NCBI GenBank assembly: GCA_045804965.1
Contig: JBJMMD010000004.1
Coordinates: 62,001 to 126,000, forward strand
Direction: 5' to 3'
Length of the DNA stretch: 64,000 bases
DNA from: CAVTUU01 sp045804965
GTDB taxonomy: Bacteria; Chloroflexota; Chloroflexia; Thermomicrobiales; UBA6265
Below the pieces are notes generated by a model. It saw only the letters and a list, made by a program, of their open reading frames with translations. It did not search any database and was not told where the DNA came from. This document shows, piece by piece, positions 16,283 to 24,842 of the stretch (positions are counted from its first letter, which is position 1; every line of letters begins with the position of its first letter). A program made the translations under genes and the position numbers.

Positions 16283-17356
16283 ATGGAGCAATTGCGAGTC
16301 GGTGTGATCGGCTGCGGAGCCGGCATTTTTCACCTCGAAGGGTACGCGGAAGAACCGCGGGCGAAGGTCGTTGCCCTTGCCGGGCTCGATACGCCCCGGT
16401 GCGAGCAACTCGCGGCGAAGTTCGACGTGCCCGAGATCTACCGCGACTATCAGGATCTGCTCGACAAAGCCGATGTCGATGCCGTCAGCATTGCGGTGCC
16501 GAATTACCTGCACTTGCCGGTGACCCTCGCCGCGCTCAAAGCCGAGAAGCAAGTGCTGGTGGAAAAACCGCTCGCCCGGCATGCCGCGGAGGCTGAGCAG
16601 ATGGTCGAGGCGGCCGAGAAGGCCGGCAAAATCCTGGCCGTCGCCTTCACTCGCCGCTATCGCTCCGACATGATGGTGTTGCGCAAGCACATCGACAACG
16701 GTGGGCTCGGTGAGATCTATTTCGCGAAAGCGTTCTGGATGCGCCGCTCCGGCATTCCCGGCATGGGCAGTTGGTTCACGAGCAAAGAGCTCGCCGGCGG
16801 CGGGCCGCTGATCGATCTCGGGGTGCATGTGCTGGACATGGCGCTCTGGCTGATGGACAACCCGAAGGTCACCACCGCCAGCGCCGCCACGTATTCGAAG
16901 ATTGGTCCGCAGGGCAAAGGGGCATGGCTCGGCAATCGCTTCAAGGTGAGCACCGAACATCCCTTTGAGGTCGAAGACCTCGCCACCGCATTCTTGCGCA
17001 TGGAAAACGGCGCGACGATGCAGGTCGAGACGTCGTGGGCAGCGCACACCGGCGTCACCGACGAGTTCGGGGTTCAGCTCATGGGTGACAAGGGCGGCGC
17101 CACGATTCACATCAAGGATTACGCGACCGTCGGAACCCTAACCTTGTTCGGCGACCTCGACGGCACTCCGGTCGATTCCGCTCCTCGCCTAGTCACCAAG
17201 CACGGCCATGCCCAGATCATCCATGGCTTCGTCGACGGCGTCCTCAACGGCACGCCGGTGTCGCCCGATGGCAAGGAAGGCCTCGACCGCGTGCGCCTGA
17301 TCGATGCAATCTACCGTTCCGCCGAGCTTGGACGTGAGGTGCCGGTCGAGGATTAG
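16283..17356 (+). CDS. Gfo/Idh/MocA-family NAD(P)-dependent oxidoreductase
   Basis: The 357-aa enzyme has an N-terminal Rossmann fold (LRVGVIGCGAGIFHLEGY), the family-defining VEKPLARH containing the Lys of the catalytic set, and the substrate-domain block GGGPLIDLGVHVLDMALWLM, whose D-x3-H supplies the catalytic His. Members oxidise sugars, inositols or related polyols. SD GAAGGAG is 10 nt upstream. The ThuA-like gene lies 186 bp downstream on the same strand, suggesting a shared carbohydrate task. Confidence 0.9.
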   Translation: MEQLRVGVIGCGAGIFHLEGYAEEPRAKVVALAGLDTPRCEQLAAKFDVPEIYRDYQDLLDKADVDAVSIAVPNYLHLPVTLAALKAEKQVLVEKPLARHAAEAEQMVEAAEKAGKILAVAFTRRYRSDMMVLRKHIDNGGLGEIYFAKAFWMRRSGIPGMGSWFTSKELAGGGPLIDLGVHVLDMALWLMDNPKVTTASAATYSKIGPQGKGAWLGNRFKVSTEHPFEVEDLATAFLRMENGATMQVETSWAAHTGVTDEFGVQLMGDKGGATIHIKDYATVGTLTLFGDLDGTPVDSAPRLVTKHGHAQIIHGFVDGVLNGTPVSPDGKEGLDRVRLIDAIYRSAELGREVPVED

Positions 17357-17422
17357 CATGAGCAGCCTTCGCCCGGCCTTCAATCCGCTCCCGTTCAGGC
17401 CGGGTGAGGGTACGAACTTAGC

Positions 17423-17478
17423 CCTGGAAGAGCTGGCAGCTTGTAGCGCCGGGTACCCTCTGGGTAGTTTTAGCCCCG
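17423..17478 (+). repeat. Dispersed repeat, CCTGGAAGAGCT...GTTTTAGCCCC type
   Basis: Third member of the family at 11441 and 16182; lies in the gap between the oxidoreductase and the ThuA-like gene. Confidence 0.6.
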
Positions 17479-17542
17479 GTCGTTCGAGTGCAAAAATGGC
17501 GTCCGAAGAATGATCTTCTCTGACAAGAGAATGGAGGAACTA

Positions 17543-18289
17543 ATGACACGGGTAACGGTTTGGAACGAGTATCGGCACGAGAAGGAAAGCCCGGAGATCG
17601 CCGCGGTCTATCCAAACGGCATCCACGCCGCGATCGCCGAGGGGCTTCAGGCGGTCGATGGTCTCGACGTGCGGACGGCAACGCTGGACGAGCCGGAACA
17701 TGGCCTGACCGAGCAGGTACTGGCCGAAACCGATGTCCTCACCTGGTGGGGACACAAAGCGCATCCCCAGGTTCAGGACGAGATCGTCAACCGCGTTCAC
17801 AAGCGCGTGCTCGAAGGGATGGGGCTGGTTGTGCTCCACTCCGGACATCACTCGAAACTGTTCAAGAAATTGATGGGCACGACCTGCGACCTGAAGTGGC
17901 GCGAGGCGGACGAGAAGGAGCGGTTCTGGGTGGTCGCGCCCGGTCACCCGATCGTGGAAGGGCTGCCCGAGTACTTCGAGCTCGAGCGCGAGGAGATGTA
18001 CGGCGAGCATTTCGACATCCCACAGCCCGATCAGCTCGTGCTCGTGAGCTGGTTCCCGGGTGGCGAGGTCTTCCGCAGCGGGTGTTGCTTTCAACGCGGC
18101 ATGGGCAGGATCTTCTACTTCCGGCCCGGCCACGAGACCTACCCGACCTTTTTCAACGAAACCGTGCGCAAAGTGATCGCCAACGGCGTCCGCTGGGCAG
18201 CGCCGGTCAAGGCCGCTACTCCGGTGTATGGCAACTTCAAGCCGCTGGAGGAGATCGCAATACCGGTGGGCACGTATAAGGCTGGTTAA
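17543..18289 (+). CDS. ThuA-like (trehalose-utilisation) domain protein
   Basis: The 248-aa protein shows the ThuA class-I-amidotransferase-like fold: an opening strand RVTVWNEYRHEKESPE, LAETDVLTWWGHKAH, GLVVLHSGHHSKLFKKLMGT and a late GRIFYFRPGHETYPTF. The family name comes from a trehalose operon, and relatives next to Gfo/Idh/MocA enzymes are common in sugar catabolism. SD GGAGGAACTA precedes the chosen ATG, which beats the upstream in-frame start at 17510. No export signal is present. Confidence 0.88.
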   Translation: MTRVTVWNEYRHEKESPEIAAVYPNGIHAAIAEGLQAVDGLDVRTATLDEPEHGLTEQVLAETDVLTWWGHKAHPQVQDEIVNRVHKRVLEGMGLVVLHSGHHSKLFKKLMGTTCDLKWREADEKERFWVVAPGHPIVEGLPEYFELEREEMYGEHFDIPQPDQLVLVSWFPGGEVFRSGCCFQRGMGRIFYFRPGHETYPTFFNETVRKVIANGVRWAAPVKAATPVYGNFKPLEEIAIPVGTYKAG

Positions 18290-18428
18290 CGGGTCGTTTT
18301 TGGCGACGCTCAGCCGGCGAGAGTTCCTTCGGCTCCCTACTCGTGCCCTTCCCACCGTGCGCGAGAGAGGATACGGCGGATGGCGCAGTTCTTCGTAGGG
18401 GCGCGAAACCATTCTCAGAGGAAGACCC

Positions 18429-19565
18429 GTGGCGCACTATGCAGCGATCGTCATCGGCGGCGGGACGATGGGTTCCGCCGCCGCGTGGGAGTTGGGCAAA
18501 CGGGGCGCGCACACGCTCGTGCTCGAACAGTTCAGCCATGTCCACGGCTTCGGTGCCCACAGCGGCAAAACCCGAATCATTCGCCATGCCTACTCGGAAG
18601 GCGCGGATTACGTTCCGCTCGTGCTGCGCGCCGATGATCTCTGGGTCGAGCTCGAGGGCGCTTCCGAACAAAAAATCCTGCATCGAGTGGGCGGGCTGGA
18701 GATGTCGGGGCCGGGTCACACGCATACCGCGCAAGCGCGGGCCAGCGCCGAAGCGCACGACGTTCCCTTTGAGGCGCTGCCCCCGGCAGAGATTCGCCAG
18801 CGCTGGCCGGCATTCCACGTTCCCGACGATTGGGATGCGATCTATTGTCCGCGCTCCGGTTTTCTCGCGGTCGAGCCGGCGCTGAACGCGCTCGGGGCGC
18901 AAGCGCGGGCGCTCGGCGTCGAGATTCGTGAGCACGAGCCCGCCCGCGCCTGGGGCGCGACCGCAAGCGCGGCGTGGGTCAAAACAGACGAGGCGACCTA
19001 CACGGCAGACCGGCTAATCATCACCGCCGGGGCGTGGTCGGCGGCGTTGCTCACCGAACTCGATCTTTCGCTCGTGGTTAAGCGGAAAACGCTCTTCTGG
19101 CTCGACGTCGAGCAACCGAAGCGGTTCAGTCCGGATCGCTTTCCGATCTTCATCGCCGATTGGCCGGGGCAGGAGTTCTACGGGTTTCCGATCTTCGAGG
19201 AGCCGGGGTTGAAGGTCGCGGTCCACACCGGCGGCCAGCCGACCTCGCCCGATACCGTCGATCGCACGGTCCGCGATGACGAGAAGCAGGACGTGCTCCC
19301 CGCTGCCGAGCAGCTCTTCGGCGGTCTCACAGGCAAGGTGCTTTCCAGCGTCGTCTGCCTCTACACCATGTCGCCCGACGAAGATTTCATTGTCGACCGC
19401 CATCCGCGCTGGCCGCACGTCGTCTTCGGCGCGGGTTTTTCGGGGCATGGATTCAAGTTCGCGACCGCGATCGGCGAGCACCTGGCCGGCCTCGCGTTCG
19501 ATCCCGCCGCCGAGCCGTACCCGATCCTCGTCCTCTCCCGGTTTTCGGCGCTCACCGGGGGCTAA
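18429..19565 (+). CDS. Monomeric sarcosine oxidase / N-methyltryptophan oxidase-like flavoenzyme
   Basis: The 378-aa protein starts with the FAD-binding GGGTMGSAAAWELGKRG and ends with GFSGHGFKFA, both typical of MSOX/MTOX (SolA). The segment SSVVCLYTMSPDEDF contains Cys310, aligned with the cysteine that covalently holds FAD in MSOX. It should oxidise a secondary N-methyl amine or amino acid, giving an aldehyde and peroxide. The start is GTG at 18429 behind GAGGAAGACCC. It follows the ThuA-like gene by 139 bp on the same strand. Confidence 0.87.
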   Translation: MAHYAAIVIGGGTMGSAAAWELGKRGAHTLVLEQFSHVHGFGAHSGKTRIIRHAYSEGADYVPLVLRADDLWVELEGASEQKILHRVGGLEMSGPGHTHTAQARASAEAHDVPFEALPPAEIRQRWPAFHVPDDWDAIYCPRSGFLAVEPALNALGAQARALGVEIREHEPARAWGATASAAWVKTDEATYTADRLIITAGAWSAALLTELDLSLVVKRKTLFWLDVEQPKRFSPDRFPIFIADWPGQEFYGFPIFEEPGLKVAVHTGGQPTSPDTVDRTVRDDEKQDVLPAAEQLFGGLTGKVLSSVVCLYTMSPDEDFIVDRHPRWPHVVFGAGFSGHGFKFATAIGEHLAGLAFDPAAEPYPILVLSRFSALTGG

Positions 19566-19832
19566 TTCCCTCTCCCACGTGCGGTGGGCGAAGGTACGAG
19601 AGATGGCGCGGCTGCGTCGCAAGCACAAGGCTAAAATCACCCTCCCCGCGGTCTCAACCTACCAAGTCGGCTAACGACCGGCTGACGCATCTCGCTCCCC
19701 CCACGAACGTCTTTTGTTTAGCCCCCGAAGGGAAGGTTAGCGACGGTCTTCAGGCCGTTGTCGCGGCGAAGCCGCGTATGCTTGCAAAGCATTGCTCGCC
19801 AAGTCGATGAGTCAATGGTGAGGACCGCCGCA

Positions 19833-21014
19833 ATGGACACAACAGATGGCTTCCGCAAGCTCGTCCGGCGGCTCGAGCAGGAGACGTTGAGCGATTCACT
19901 GGAGAAGAACTTTCTGGCGGGCCGGACCAATCCGGACGCGCTGCCGGCGCTGGCGAGTGCCGGTTTGCTTGGGTTGACCTTACCGCCCGCGTACGACGGG
20001 GGCGGCCGCGACTACGCCGATCTCGCGGTCGTGTGCGAGGAGTTGGGGCGGGTCGATCTCGCCTTTCAGATCAGCGTCACGGTTCATCTCGCGTTGACGG
20101 CGATGACGATCTTGCACTGGGGAACCGAGCGCCAGCGCGCGGCGTGGCTGCCGCCGCTTGCCCGGGGCGAGCCAATCGCGACGTTTGGCTTGACGGAACC
20201 GGGCGCGGGGTCGGATGTCGCGGCGCTTCGGATGCGGGCGCGGCCCGAACCCGGCGGTTACCGGCTCAACGGCGAGAAAACCTGGATCAGCGGTGCGAAC
20301 GAGGCGAGCCTCTTCCTCCTCTTCGCCACGCATGATCCCGCGGCGCGGCATCGCGGCATCACCGCGTTCATCGTTCCGCGTGAATCGCCGGGGCTCACAA
20401 CGACTGAATTGACCGGCAAACTCGGCGTGCGCGCCGGCGATACCGGCAGCGTGGTCTGCGATGATGTCTGGGTGCCGACGGAGAACGTCCTTGGCGAGCC
20501 GGGCGAAGGGTTCGCCATCGCGCTCTCCGCGTTGGGGAACGGGCTCTTCACGGTCGGCGCGGGCGCGCTCGGGGTCGCGGTCGCCTGCTTCCAATCGACC
20601 GTCGCCTTTGTCCGCGAGCTCGATCGGCGAGGTATTGGGGCAGGGCGTAAGCAAACGGTTCAAGCCGCGATTGCCGAGATGGTTTCGGGAGAGGCCCGCG
20701 CCCGCCTGCTCCTCGAGCGCGCCGCCTGGCTCAAGAACACGGGTAAACCGAGCGCGCAAGCGACCAGTCTCGCCAAGTGGACCGCGGCCACCGTCGCGTA
20801 CGAGGCCGCGGAATCCGCTCTCGCCATCCGCCAAGCCTATTCCCCGCCGCCGCACCACACCATCGAGCGCCACCTGCAAAACATCAAGGGGTCGGTGATC
20901 TACGGCGGCACCGCCGAAATCCATCAGGTCATGCAGGCCGATTACGCCTTCGGCGTCCGCATTGAACGTCCGTTCCGGCTGCCGTTACCCACGGCGGTGG
21001 ATCTGCGGGGATAG
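19833..21014 (+). CDS. Acyl-CoA dehydrogenase family protein
   Basis: The 393-aa flavoprotein has the family landmarks FGLTEPGAGSDVAAL, EKTWISGANEASLF, the middle beta-domain and HLQNIKGSVIYGGTAEIHQ. The glutamate that is the base in short- and medium-chain enzymes (YEGT) is Gly here (YGGT), so the base must lie elsewhere, as in isovaleryl-CoA-type enzymes, or the protein is divergent. The C-terminal LPLPTAVDLRG is unusual. The ATG at 19833 follows GAGG at 9 nt; a second ATG is 18 nt upstream. Substrate is not predictable. Confidence 0.87.
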   Translation: MDTTDGFRKLVRRLEQETLSDSLEKNFLAGRTNPDALPALASAGLLGLTLPPAYDGGGRDYADLAVVCEELGRVDLAFQISVTVHLALTAMTILHWGTERQRAAWLPPLARGEPIATFGLTEPGAGSDVAALRMRARPEPGGYRLNGEKTWISGANEASLFLLFATHDPAARHRGITAFIVPRESPGLTTTELTGKLGVRAGDTGSVVCDDVWVPTENVLGEPGEGFAIALSALGNGLFTVGAGALGVAVACFQSTVAFVRELDRRGIGAGRKQTVQAAIAEMVSGEARARLLLERAAWLKNTGKPSAQATSLAKWTAATVAYEAAESALAIRQAYSPPPHHTIERHLQNIKGSVIYGGTAEIHQVMQADYAFGVRIERPFRLPLPTAVDLRG

Positions 21015-21262
21015 AGATTGGCCTCATGCCCTACCCCCCTTACCAGGGAGTGGGGCCCGTCATGGACGGTTCGAGCGTGTTCGCACCATCGTCCTGGGCA
21101 TCAGAGAGAGGGACTGGATGAGGGTTGTGTCTCTCCTCCTCAGCAGTCCTTGTCGTTGTTCTAACCCACGTCAAACGGAGCGAGCGGTGCATTCTCGTCC
21201 GTCACCAACATTCTTTTGAGGCAGCCATCAGGCGGTATCGAACACAGACGTAGGAGCGTGCG

Positions 21263-21643
21263 TCACCGTCCGCTTGCGGGCGATGGTGTACCGATGACCG
21301 GGGCAGCCGCTTCATCCTCCGCGGACGAGGCGCCGAGCGCGGTGTCGGCATCGCGCGGGTCGGAGCCCTCGGGCCAGCCGCCGCCGGCCGCGGCCCACTC
21401 AGCGACGACTTCGCGGAGCCTGCGGTCGCGCATCATGAATCCGGAGGCCGAGGTCTTGCGGGCACTCCCGCTATCGAGCAGATCGCCAAGCGCCTCGCGC
21501 AGATCGTGAGCAAATGCCTTTTGGCGCGCATCATCGAACCCCGCCGTGAAGGGAAACAGCTCGGGATTTCTCGTCTGCAAGTAGGCGATAACCCGTTCCG
21601 CCAACCGGTGGTCGTATGCCGGTTGCGGATTAATCTGCGCCAC
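21263..21643 (-). CDS. Hypothetical protein (126 aa)
   Basis: GTG at 21643 lies behind a strong AAGGAGG, so I prefer it to the in-frame start at 21691. The product begins AQINPQPAYDHRLAERVIAYL and has a helical core (QKAFAHDLREALGDLLDSG ... RDRRLREVVAEWAAAG), then an acidic, low-complexity tail. No family recognised. It is divergent from the glycosyltransferase at 21838 and shares its promoter region. Confidence 0.6.
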   Translation of the reverse strand: MAQINPQPAYDHRLAERVIAYLQTRNPELFPFTAGFDDARQKAFAHDLREALGDLLDSGSARKTSASGFMMRDRRLREVVAEWAAAGGGWPEGSDPRDADTALGASSAEDEAAAPVIGTPSPASGR

Positions 21644-21837
21644 CCCTGTTTCCTCCTTCAGCAATGCTCGTGCGATCGGCGGTTGAAGCAATCCCAGCCG
21701 TGACTCGCCTCGTTATTGTAGCGGCTTCTCTACCAGCGCTGGCACCGTTCTGGCAGAGCTGTCCAGCTGGCTCTGGTAAACTGCCGCAGTATCAGCTTCG
21801 CCGCATAGGATCTCGGCGCGGCTCGACGGGAATCGCT

Positions 21838-23286
21838 ATGTCCAGTGAGGCTCCCACCGCTCAACTCGATCAACCTTCGGCCGAGCGCCGCAGGCAACTC
21901 CTGCCGGGTTGGCTGACCGACCGACAGGGGTCGTGGCCGTTTTTGCTCGTTCTCTGCATCGTCGTCTTCGGCGTCAGCCTCTGGCAGACGGGCGATGAAC
22001 TCCATACAACACGGTTCCACCCCGACGAGTCCCGCTGGATCAACCGCGCGCACTACATCAACGACCTCACCGATCCGACAGGCGACGCCTGGGCCGATCG
22101 TTACTTGACTCGTGGCCAGCCGCCGATGGGATCCTACATGATCGGGCTCGGTCTGCTCCTGCAAGGGCGAGATGTGACGACCAACGGCCCTTGGAACTTC
22201 CAGTACGGCGACGAGTACAACGTCAATTGGAACTCGATCACGGGCAACATGCCGAGTCGCGCCGATCTCGAAGCAGCTCGCCGATTTAATGCGGTCCTCG
22301 GCGCGCTCACCTGCGTTTTCATCTTCCTCATCGTCACGCGGCTGACGAACTGGGTTGGCGGCCTGGCAGGCGGATTTTTCATGGCGATCAACCCGCTGCA
22401 GATCACGCTCTCGAGTCAGGCGCTGGCCGACGCGTCGCTGGTGTTCATCATTGGCTTGACCGCGCTGGCGGCGATGGCATTGGCGGAGCGGCCATCCTGG
22501 CCCCGCGCGTTCCTCCTCGGCGTGCTGCTGGGATTCGGCGCATCGGCGAAGCTCAGTCCACTCCTGCTGGCGGTTGGCCTCGGCGGGATCGGATTGCTGT
22601 TGCTCTTCAACCGCTGGATCCGCCAGCTTCCCTATCTGGGCAAGGCCTGGGCGCTGGTCGCCCGTGGAGATGACGCCGTCATCCACCGGCTCGCCTGGAT
22701 GCTCCTGGCGCTCCCCGCGATCACTTACACCACGTTTGTGCTCTCGTATCCGTATCTCTGGCCCGATCCGGTGGCCCGGACCAAATACCTCTTCGACTTC
22801 CGGCAGTATGAGATGGCAAACCAAGCGCGCTTGTGGAATGACCGCGCGGTCGACTCCCGAATCGACGCCATGCGCCGCGTCTGGGCAGCGTTTGAGAATC
22901 ACTACACGTCATCGGGGCGGGTTGTCAATCTCACGGGCCGGATCATCGGCGCGGGATGGGGTCAGGTCGGCATCGACGGCATCTTCGAGTTGGCGGGCAT
23001 CATTCTGTTTATCGGTTTAGCGCTCCGCCACGGCATCATCAGCCGTCACTTCATGGCGCTCGCGGTGCTGGGCGGACAAACGGCCTTGATCATCGCGGGC
23101 ATGCGCGTCGACTTCAACCGCTACTACCTCCCGATCCTCCTCTTCCTCGCCGTTTCTGTCGGCATTCTCGCCGGCGAAGTCTGGTCGCTCTTGCCCCATT
23201 TCCTCCCGGTCCGCGTCCGTTCCCGGCAACGCGATCGCGCATCGACCGTGGTTAGCGGGCGCTGGCCGGCGACCACCGGGCAGTAA
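21838..23286 (+). CDS. Polytopic glycosyltransferase of the ArnT/PMT-like (GT-C, GT39) type
   Basis: The 482-aa protein has about ten transmembrane segments. The first extracytoplasmic loop holds FHPDESRWINRAHY, where the Asp-Glu pair matches the catalytic acidic residues of GT-C enzymes. DLEAARRFNAVLGALT and INPLQITLSSQALADASLVF are also typical of the dolichyl/undecaprenyl-phosphate-mannose protein mannosyltransferase-like group. It probably moves a sugar from a lipid carrier to a surface acceptor. The ATG at 21838 is preferred because the longer upstream frame (from 21664) overlaps the divergent regulatory region. Confidence 0.82.
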   Translation: MSSEAPTAQLDQPSAERRRQLLPGWLTDRQGSWPFLLVLCIVVFGVSLWQTGDELHTTRFHPDESRWINRAHYINDLTDPTGDAWADRYLTRGQPPMGSYMIGLGLLLQGRDVTTNGPWNFQYGDEYNVNWNSITGNMPSRADLEAARRFNAVLGALTCVFIFLIVTRLTNWVGGLAGGFFMAINPLQITLSSQALADASLVFIIGLTALAAMALAERPSWPRAFLLGVLLGFGASAKLSPLLLAVGLGGIGLLLLFNRWIRQLPYLGKAWALVARGDDAVIHRLAWMLLALPAITYTTFVLSYPYLWPDPVARTKYLFDFRQYEMANQARLWNDRAVDSRIDAMRRVWAAFENHYTSSGRVVNLTGRIIGAGWGQVGIDGIFELAGIILFIGLALRHGIISRHFMALAVLGGQTALIIAGMRVDFNRYYLPILLFLAVSVGILAGEVWSLLPHFLPVRVRSRQRDRASTVVSGRWPATTGQ

Positions 23287-23476
23287 GTCGTTTCCGGAGT
23301 CCCGATGCGTCCAGGGCTGAAATCACCCTTCCCGTAGGCTCAACGTCCGAAGCCGGCTACAGGCTACCTGGGAGCGCCGACGCCTCTTCAGTTGGACTGC
23401 CTGTGCTCAGGCCCTCTAGAGAGTTCGACGATTGAGCGCAAGGCTTCGAGCCGGCGACGCGGTGCAGCCGCGTGTG

Positions 23477-24154
23477 TCACCCTCGCTGTATAACCTCGAC
23501 CTTGACCCGGAATGTCGGGTCCTTCGCGCTCTGGAGGACAAAGGACGTTCCGGCGTCTGGGGCGACATCGAAGATGATTGCCGTATCAACCGACAGCGAC
23601 GGTTCGATAATGAACTGGTACGTGTCGCCAAGAATGCTGCGGGACGCTTGTTCGGCGAACAGGTACGCTCGTCCCTGGCCGTCGACGAGCACCAGGTCAG
23701 CAAAGAGCATAACCTTCGACTTCTGTGTGTTGTTGGTGAGCGTCAGGTTGACCTGCAGGAACACGCCGCTGGGCATCGTGTCGCCTCTGGGAACGGCGGG
23801 TTCGGCATCGCGAACCACAAGTGTCCAGGCATCGCCATACGGGTGCGGCTGGCCCATCTCGGCGGGAGGCACGAGAGTTGGGGTCACGGCCGGAGTCAGA
23901 TTGTTCGCGCAGGCGGTCGGCTGCTGCGCGACTTGAGTCCGCAGCCTTTCGAGCTCGGCGAGCTCGGCGGTTCTGGTCGCCGTTGCGTCCGGCTCGGTCG
24001 CGGCAGCGCTCGCTGCCGGACCCGAGCCGGCTACACGGCCAATGAAGAATCCGAGCACAAGCGCTGATATGAGGAGCCAGGCAACCAGCGGTCTCATGCC
24101 GCCTCGTTCCGCTCGTGATCGCGCCACACCTGACTCGAGTTGCTGGTCGTTCAT
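23477..24154 (-). CDS. Membrane-anchored DUF4352-type protein
   Basis: The 225-aa protein has an N-terminal anchor (PLVAWLLISALVLGFFIGRVAG), an Ala/Thr-rich linker and a C-terminal Ig-like beta domain (TLVVRDAEPAV, VFLQVNLTLTNNTQKSK, ADLVLVDGQGRAYLF) matching the DUF4352/telokin-like pattern. SD GGAGGA sits 6 nt before the second ATG (24154), but directly abuts the first (24160), so the second is used. Extracellular binding role inferred only. Confidence 0.75.
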   Translation of the reverse strand: MNDQQLESGVARSRAERGGMRPLVAWLLISALVLGFFIGRVAGSGPAASAAATEPDATATRTAELAELERLRTQVAQQPTACANNLTPAVTPTLVPPAEMGQPHPYGDAWTLVVRDAEPAVPRGDTMPSGVFLQVNLTLTNNTQKSKVMLFADLVLVDGQGRAYLFAEQASRSILGDTYQFIIEPSLSVDTAIIFDVAPDAGTSFVLQSAKDPTFRVKVEVIQRG

Positions 24155-24302
24155 CCACATTCCTCCGCAGGTTGAAATACAACCGCCTAGACACCAACAT
24201 CAGGGTAGGAGGGCACGTGGGGATCGCAAATCCCCTTTCGGGGCTAATTGCCGCCTGCAGGGAGGGCCTGGAGATGAGCGCGTGCAAAACACAAGCATGA
24301 AC

Positions 24303-24330
24303 AACGCCCCGGTCGAGTGACCGGGGCGTT
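24303..24330 (-). terminator. Hairpin terminator downstream of the Flp pilin gene
   Basis: AACGCCCCGGTC (24303-24314) and GACCGGGGCGTT (24319-24330) form a perfect 12-bp stem with a 4-nt loop. A weak T-containing tail follows on the minus strand. Confidence 0.7.
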
Positions 24331-24372
24331 GATCTTCAGTTACGAAAGTGTAACTTCTTTGGTGCCTTCGAC

Positions 24373-24543
24373 TTAGAGGGCGCCGGTGATCGTGGTGAAA
24401 ACGCCGGAAATCGTGGTGCCGAGGATCGTGAGGGCCGCGATGCAGACGATCGAGACCAGAACGATGATCAGCGCGTACTCAACAAGACCCTGGCCTTCAG
24501 TCTCTTCGTTCACCGTGAACAGCGACTTGATGTACTCAACCAT
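24373..24543 (-). CDS. Flp/Fap-type (type IVb) pilin
   Basis: This 56-aa protein begins VEYIKSLFTVNEETEGQGL and runs into the pilin signature GLVEYALIIVLVSIVCIAAL: a Gly cleavage position, Glu at +5 of the mature chain, then Tyr and a long hydrophobic helix. It ends GTTISGVFTTITGAL. A prepilin peptidase (TadV/CpaA type) would cut after the Gly. SD GGAGGAAAACACGTCA precedes the ATG and a hairpin follows the stop, so it is probably a monocistronic, highly expressed gene. No tad assembly genes are in the window. Confidence 0.88.
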   Translation of the reverse strand: MVEYIKSLFTVNEETEGQGLVEYALIIVLVSIVCIAALTILGTTISGVFTTITGAL

Positions 24544-24842
24544 TGACGTGTTTTCCTCCCTGATAGAGCAGTGCGAAACGTTCAGCGTCTCTCGTTACAG
24601 GGTCTTGCGGGTTGTCCCATTCCCCCAGGACCGGTTTCGTTCGACGTGAGCATCGTAGATTCGGCGCTCCGCTCTCGGTATCACCCAACGGCGTTATCCG
24701 TCGCCGGGACACGAGTACTGCCGGAAGGACGACTGTCGGATCAGGCGACAACGTTCGGACCTTCCGCCTTAGTCCACCTGTCCTTCGCCACCAGCGGTTG
24801 TCGCTATCGAGCTGTCGGCAATTTGGCCGGCGATAGGCGACA

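Noticed and set aside
20850..21014. Acyl-CoA dehydrogenase as an inactive pseudo-enzyme because of YGGT
   Set aside because: Several active family members have a different base position; without alignment this is not evidence of inactivity.
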